A program made the position numbers and the translations under genes. Below, one piece after another: positions 59,581 through 64,000 of a stretch of DNA of 64,000 bases. The notes beneath the pieces are model-generated. The model searched no databases, was not told where the DNA came from, and saw only the letters and a list, made by a program, of their open reading frames with translations. How positions within the stretch are numbered: the first letter of the stretch is position 1; every line of letters starts with the position of its first letter. Origin of the DNA: Sinotaia quadrata (taxonomy: Eukaryota; Mollusca; Gastropoda; Architaenioglossa; Viviparidae); contig CM054179.1 in the NCBI GenBank assembly GCA_028829895.1, forward strand, positions 105,053,875 through 105,117,874, read 5' to 3'.

Positions 59581-60599
59581 CCAAAAGAAACCAATGTAAA
59601 TGTGTGTTTTATTAGTACAGATGCTAGATAAATATGCACAGATATTACTAAATACAATTATTGTTCCAATTCTATGATTACCATCCAATTGATCTTTCCT
59701 TTAAAAAAAATAGTCCATCTGAAATACTTAATAACGTCAAACGTGTTATTGCATAAAGTTTGTCATTAAGTAAAAAGAGTTAAAAGTGTTTATGTGCGCA
59801 TTTGTATGTTTGTTTGTGCATGTGTACGCCTGTGTGTGTCTACTTCCGTGTCAGTGTAAAATCTTTTGAATTCAAAGCTCAACAGTAGTTCAGTTGCTAA
59901 GTCTTGTTTATTCGTTTGTTTATTTATGCTGTTTAATTATTAACATTTTTGTTGTCAGTAAGAATTAATATGACTTTTAAAAAAATGATATTTGCAAGAG
60001 TACTTGTTCTAGTAGTTACACGGAAATGCTCACTCACGGATATTTTTAGAAAGCCAACAGAAGGGACAGCATGATGTCATATGTAGAGAGCTATTAATTT
60101 AAATGCTAGTGAAACAGTTCATAGTTTCCGGAACAGAGCCACTACTTGACTATTCAAAAGAAAAATATTACGGTTTAGGGAAGGGAGGTAATCATTGAAA
60201 TAAAAATTCAATGTGATCATGAATTGTTGTTCTGATTGACTCTAATGAGACTTTAAGTTGAAGTCAAGACCTCCTCCCTCCCCCCCCCGCCCCCAATATT
60301 AATAATAGAAGAAATAAACAGAAATTAATAGATGTGAAGAAATTCTTATAATCACAGAAATGCATGAAAATTAATTTCCAGAAGAGCATTATTGTATTAT
60401 AAAACAATTTGATTACGAAAACCTAAGGCCGAATCCAGACTAGGAATAATTACCAGACTCTTGTAATAGACAACAGATATTGTAATCTCACTTGTAAAAC
60501 TAAATAGTAATGGAACTATACTTATTATTGTAAACTGTATAGATGTGTAGAAACCTTATTGACATCCTTTTTTAAGTTCTTCATAAATGTATCATGAAT

Positions 60600-60895
60600 G
60601 TATCTTGTATATCTCAGAACTGGAAAGAACTACTTGTATATCCCAGAACAGTAAAGAACTACTTGTATATCCCAGAACTGTAAAGAACTACTTGTATATC
60701 CCAGAACTGTAAAGAACTACTTGTATATCCCAGAACTGTAAATAATTACTTGTATATCCCAGAACTGTAAAGAATTACTTGTATATCCCAGAACAGTAAA
60801 GAACTACTTGTATATCCCAGAACTGTAAAGAATTACTTGTATATCCCAGAACAGTAAAGAACTACTTGTATATCCCATAACGTAAAGAACTACAT
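60600..60895. repeat. 29-bp minisatellite, 10 copies
   Basis: Units CTTGTATATCCCAGAACTGT + AAAGAACTA, with an AGAACAG/AGAACTG polymorphism alternating between units. Confidence 0.97.
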
Positions 60896-61374
60896 TTATA
60901 TCGTAAGTGCTAGTATAGCACCGACACTTGAGCGTAGCAGTATTGAGGAGATTACAAGAGAAGCTAAATTGTTACCCCTATATTCATCGCGTGCTTGCGT
61001 GCGTATCTATATGTTTAAATTTTTTTGTCTATTTCTGGTCCTGTCTCACCCAAAGCATGGTCTAATAAAATATTTATATCCCCAATGTTTGCTTGAAGAA
61101 AATTAAAAGTGATTCAGAGACGAACTCTATACCAGTTTATAAGACGTTAGTAAAGCAATTAATTCTAACAGAAAATACCGAGAGAATGCTTCACCAATAA
61201 GAAAAAATAGTAAGATTAATTTTCTAAAACAAGATCTAGTTCGCGTGTGACACCAAGAAGCAACACGAGGCAGTTGAAGAAAATGAGAGGAAGAGGACCC
61301 TGCAGGAACATGCCACAACCGATAATGGCATTTTAAGTCGAAAGATTGCTGCCTGTGGGAAAAGAAGTCAACGG

Positions 61375-61375
<1 letters not shown>

Positions 61376-61420
<45 letters not shown>

Positions 61421-61428
61421 TGTGTATT
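61376..61428. repeat. TG dinucleotide microsatellite
   Basis: An imperfect TG run (one TGTATGTG interruption) in the receptor A intron. Confidence 0.96.
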
Positions 61429-61648
61429 TCCAAACAATAACTAAAACTACTGTTGAAACCCAAAGCTGCAAACAAATTATAAGCAATAAAGTCAATAGGC
61501 GAACTAAATCACCCTCTATGATACGAATGGTAGGATATAATTATTTGTGGAATTTCTTCATTTCCAAACGAGGCTTAGTGACGGTCACTTTAAGTTAGAG
61601 TTTTAACAACGCCACAACAGTACACAGAAACAAATTCTTAATCCTCAC

Positions 61649-61690
61649 CTGGAGTGATTCCTGAGTTTGATGATGTGATGGTACTGTTTT
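61649..61690 (-). CDS. Receptor A: Ser/Thr stalk exon
   Basis: On the minus strand TTTTTTTTTTACAG (ending 61691) is followed by a 42-bp exon and CCAG|GTGAGG (61649/61648), phase 1-1. It encodes NSTITSSNSGITP preceded by a split codon. This is a Ser/Thr-rich spacer with an NST glycosylation site, the same kind of stalk as exon 3 of receptor B. Upstream exons (signal peptide and extracellular domain, probably Ig-like by analogy) must lie beyond the right edge of the window. Confidence 0.65.
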
Positions 61691-62478
61691 CTGTAAAAAA
61701 AAAAAAACAAACAAACAAACAAAAAAATCCCATGTATAATTATTGTTTAGTGAACAAAATGAACTGTGGCCTTATGAGTGCTTGTTTAGAAACTGTATTT
61801 TAAACATAATATATCCATTTATATACTGGCAGATTAACAAGAATATAAAGCAGGCAGTTTGAGTTTTTTTACGGTGCATGTTTATTTGGCAAAATTTTGC
61901 TTTAGTTCGAAATCTTCACTGTTCACATTTTTATTTGTAACAATATTTTGTTTTAAAACCATTTAATCGTAATTACCAAAAAATATTTACCTAAAGTAAA
62001 CATATTCATTTTCCTCTCCCCTACTTTCTCTTAACTCCCTCTTATTTGTTCTAAAGCAAGGTAAACATATTGAAATAGTTTTGCAAGCTAAGTTAAATTA
62101 ATGTTTTGCTCTCGTAATAAATTTGAAAGTCTTTGCAGGTTTAATCTGGATTTTTAATGCACGAGTGATTATGACAAATAACATGTCAGTGACGTTCAAT
62201 CGTTTTTGCAATAACGCAATAACAGTGAAAGAGCGGCTGGCACTGAAAACAAAAATAGCATTGAAGAAGTGGAACTGAGGATGAAGAGTGGTGCATTCGT
62301 TAATTCAGACGAGTTTGATGACCCATTGGTTTCATAAACAGCCTTAACGTCTTTCCTAATAATAGTAACAGCAAAGGGTATTTCAGTATTTAGTAAATAC
62401 TGTTAGTTACTGTTATTTGAACAATAATGGTTATTTCGATAGTTAGTAAATAGTCTTAACGTCTTCCCTAATAATAGC
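61691..62478 (-). other. Receptor A intron, upstream part
   Basis: AT-rich DNA with an AAAC repeat (61705-61725). No exon or gene is supported. Confidence 0.45.
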
Positions 62479-63760
62479 TGTGACACGCCTGGTGTGTTTA
62501 CACTAATTAATAATTATATTTATGAATCAGTTTGTCATAATCAATTATGAACGATTAAATTTAAGATTTATTTATCGCTATAAGTCTACACACCACCGGT
62601 ACATAAATTATCGCAGGTGGAATTTCCTACTTAAGGAGTAGTCTAAAACATAACAATATAAATCTCCTTTCATTCACTAGTCTAGCTCCCGAACCCCCAT
62701 CCACCCACTAACTACTCCAGACATGCGTCAAAGCACGCGTAAGAAATATATAACATAAAATAAAGATTTATTATAAAATAATATCTATAATAACAAATAA
62801 TAATTTAGAAAGAAAACAGTCTTTGTATCAATGTCCGAAATATGATATTCTAACTTAGACAACTAATACTTAATGTTCCACAAAGTTGCCAATTCTTATG
62901 ATCTTTACACGCGATTGAATGGAGAGAAAGAGAGTTAACAATGAACACTGTTCTTGACCTGAGATGGTGAGTTGCCTCCCTGTCCCGTGATACCGGCGAG
63001 CACTCCGTGAGAATGATAACAGCCAATGTCAATTCTTTTCACTACCATGCTTTTCCGACGTGAGTCGTAGCTAGACGAAGAATCGAATTACAGTTACGTA
63101 TTGTAAGTGATGACCGGGCGAAATATGGAAGCTGAGTTGAACCAGTCTTCCAAATGAAATCGTGTGTACTATCTCTTGGGCTTAGGTGTTTTGCTTTCCA
63201 ACCGAGACTCGAACTGATAATGAAGACACACTGCCCTTGGGCTTAGATGGAATTCTTTCCAAACGGGTCTTAAATGTGACGTAGAGAAACTGCCTTTGGG
63301 CTTAGATGGAATTCTTTCCAAAGGTGTAAAAACATAGAGAAAACACTGCTTTGGGCTTAGATGGAATTCTTTCCAAAGATATAAAACGTAGAGAAAAGGC
63401 ACACTCGCTGAAACATGTAATAATGTAGCTCTCTTTTAGAAACAATTTATAACTCTCGATTCTCTCTGGTATCCTCTTCAACCATTCAACTTACATTTCA
63501 TCTATGAAAGATTCTTTAGCCCCAAACATCCATCATTCGTTAATACAACATTCCAACATGAATTATACATATTAATGAATCAATAACCAATTCTAATACA
63601 TCTTAATTAACAAAGAATTCTAACATATTTCAGTAATATATAAACAGTATTTTAACATTTCAAACAGACAGCTTACCATGTGTTCTAACGGCCACCTTTC
63701 AAAACCGGACTGTATTGGAGAATATTTTCGCAGTGCCTGGCACAAGGCGCGGCCAGGGTA
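62479..63760. mobile_element. Dispersed repeat family R1, diverged copy 3
   Basis: It starts TGTGACACGCC like copy 2 (TGTGACACAACGCC). It shares GGTGGAATTTCCTACTTAAG with GGTGGAAAACTTCTTACTAA of copy 1, and GGCCACCTTTCAAAACCGGA with GCCACCTTTCAAGACCGGAC at 22.15 kb. The right end may extend past 63760. An internal 60-bp minisatellite is included. Confidence 0.5.
63170..63400. repeat. About 60-bp minisatellite, 4 copies
   Basis: Units carry TTGGGCTTAGATGGAATTCT and TTCCAAA followed by GTAGAGAAA. The minus-strand frame with PKQ/PKG repeats is a by-product. Confidence 0.92.
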
Positions 63761-64000
63761 TTTATGGAATTTTGGGGCTTTGGTGGATCGGAACCGGACA
63801 CGTGGCTCTAATTTACACCCGCTCTGTACTTGACCATCTACGGTTTTTCCCCCATCATCCTCACCCTGCCTCCTCAGTTGCTCAGCGGTCTTAAAGCTCC
63901 CATCCGGTTGCACTCAGCAGGACTGATTAGGGAACTCTCACAACATGAATGGACTGACTGTTGATTCAGATGGTCCCCGTTCTCGTTAGTGTAGAGAGGA
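63761..64000. other. GC-richer sequence of unknown nature at the right edge
   Basis: Continuous minus-strand open frame (63913-63620) with a donor-like ATG|GTAAGC at about 63678. Part of it is shared with R1 copy 1, so it may be repeat sequence rather than an exon. Not resolvable inside the window. Confidence 0.3.

Larger units (their letters stand above)
59227..61648 (-). other. Receptor A intron upstream of the microexon
   Basis: A 2.4-kb intron with two minisatellites (59.4 and 60.6 kb) and a TG microsatellite. No further exon with matching phase was found. Confidence 0.5.

Noticed and set aside
60600..60895. CRISPR-like array
   Set aside because: The 29-bp repeats are directly adjacent with no unique spacers and lie in a eukaryotic intron; the same applies to the 24.8-kb array.

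Overview
The window looks like nuclear DNA from an invertebrate, most likely a gastropod mollusc. It is AT-rich and intron-rich, with long di- and tetranucleotide microsatellites and many minisatellites. It also carries relics of non-LTR and Ty3-type retrotransposons and two host gene groups on opposite strands. The species assignment is inference; no rRNA or mitochondrial marker is present.

Left part (about 5.0-17.4 kb, + strand): two neighbouring C2H2 zinc-finger genes. Gene ZF1 has a likely non-coding first exon ending at 5087, a short acidic coding exon (5491-5583) and a long terminal exon with eight fingers (8346-9662). Gene ZF2 has a first exon (15482-15749) that resembles the N-terminal part of Mutator-like transposase proteins, spliced in phase to an exon with six fingers (16316-17409). 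The last five fingers of the two genes correspond one to one, including an unusual central linker, so they look like a tandem duplication. ZF2 has in addition joined a transposase-derived domain to the finger array.

Right part (25.3-64 kb, - strand): two genes for single-pass membrane receptors, built almost entirely from symmetrical phase 1-1 exons that are mostly too short, or too methionine-poor, to stand out as ORFs. Receptor B is complete in its coding part, with five exons between 39943 and 25291: signal peptide, one Ig-like domain, Ser/Thr stalk, transmembrane segment and short tail, 216 aa in all. Receptor A enters from beyond the right edge. Its last five exons (61690 down to 51528) encode a stalk, an 11-residue microexon, a transmembrane segment and a tyrosine- and proline-containing cytoplasmic tail. 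The gene order suggests a cluster of small Ig-type or single-pass receptors, a plausible immune or recognition locus (inference).

The introns and intergenic DNA are packed with repeats. They hold a degraded Ty3-like LTR element with both LTRs (41508-47436), two non-LTR retrotransposon 3' ends, a 205-bp retroposed copy with a 12-bp target-site duplication at 19469-19673, and a dispersed 1.6-1.8 kb family with TGTGAC-like ends. There is also a foldback-like inverted repeat at 46764-48061 and more than fifteen minisatellites. The most unusual item is a set of three ultrashort (about 48-56 bp) insertions that share one 38-bp GC-rich core, begin at essentially the same base, carry different tetranucleotide tails and are flanked by direct repeats. 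They behave like a miniature retroposon.
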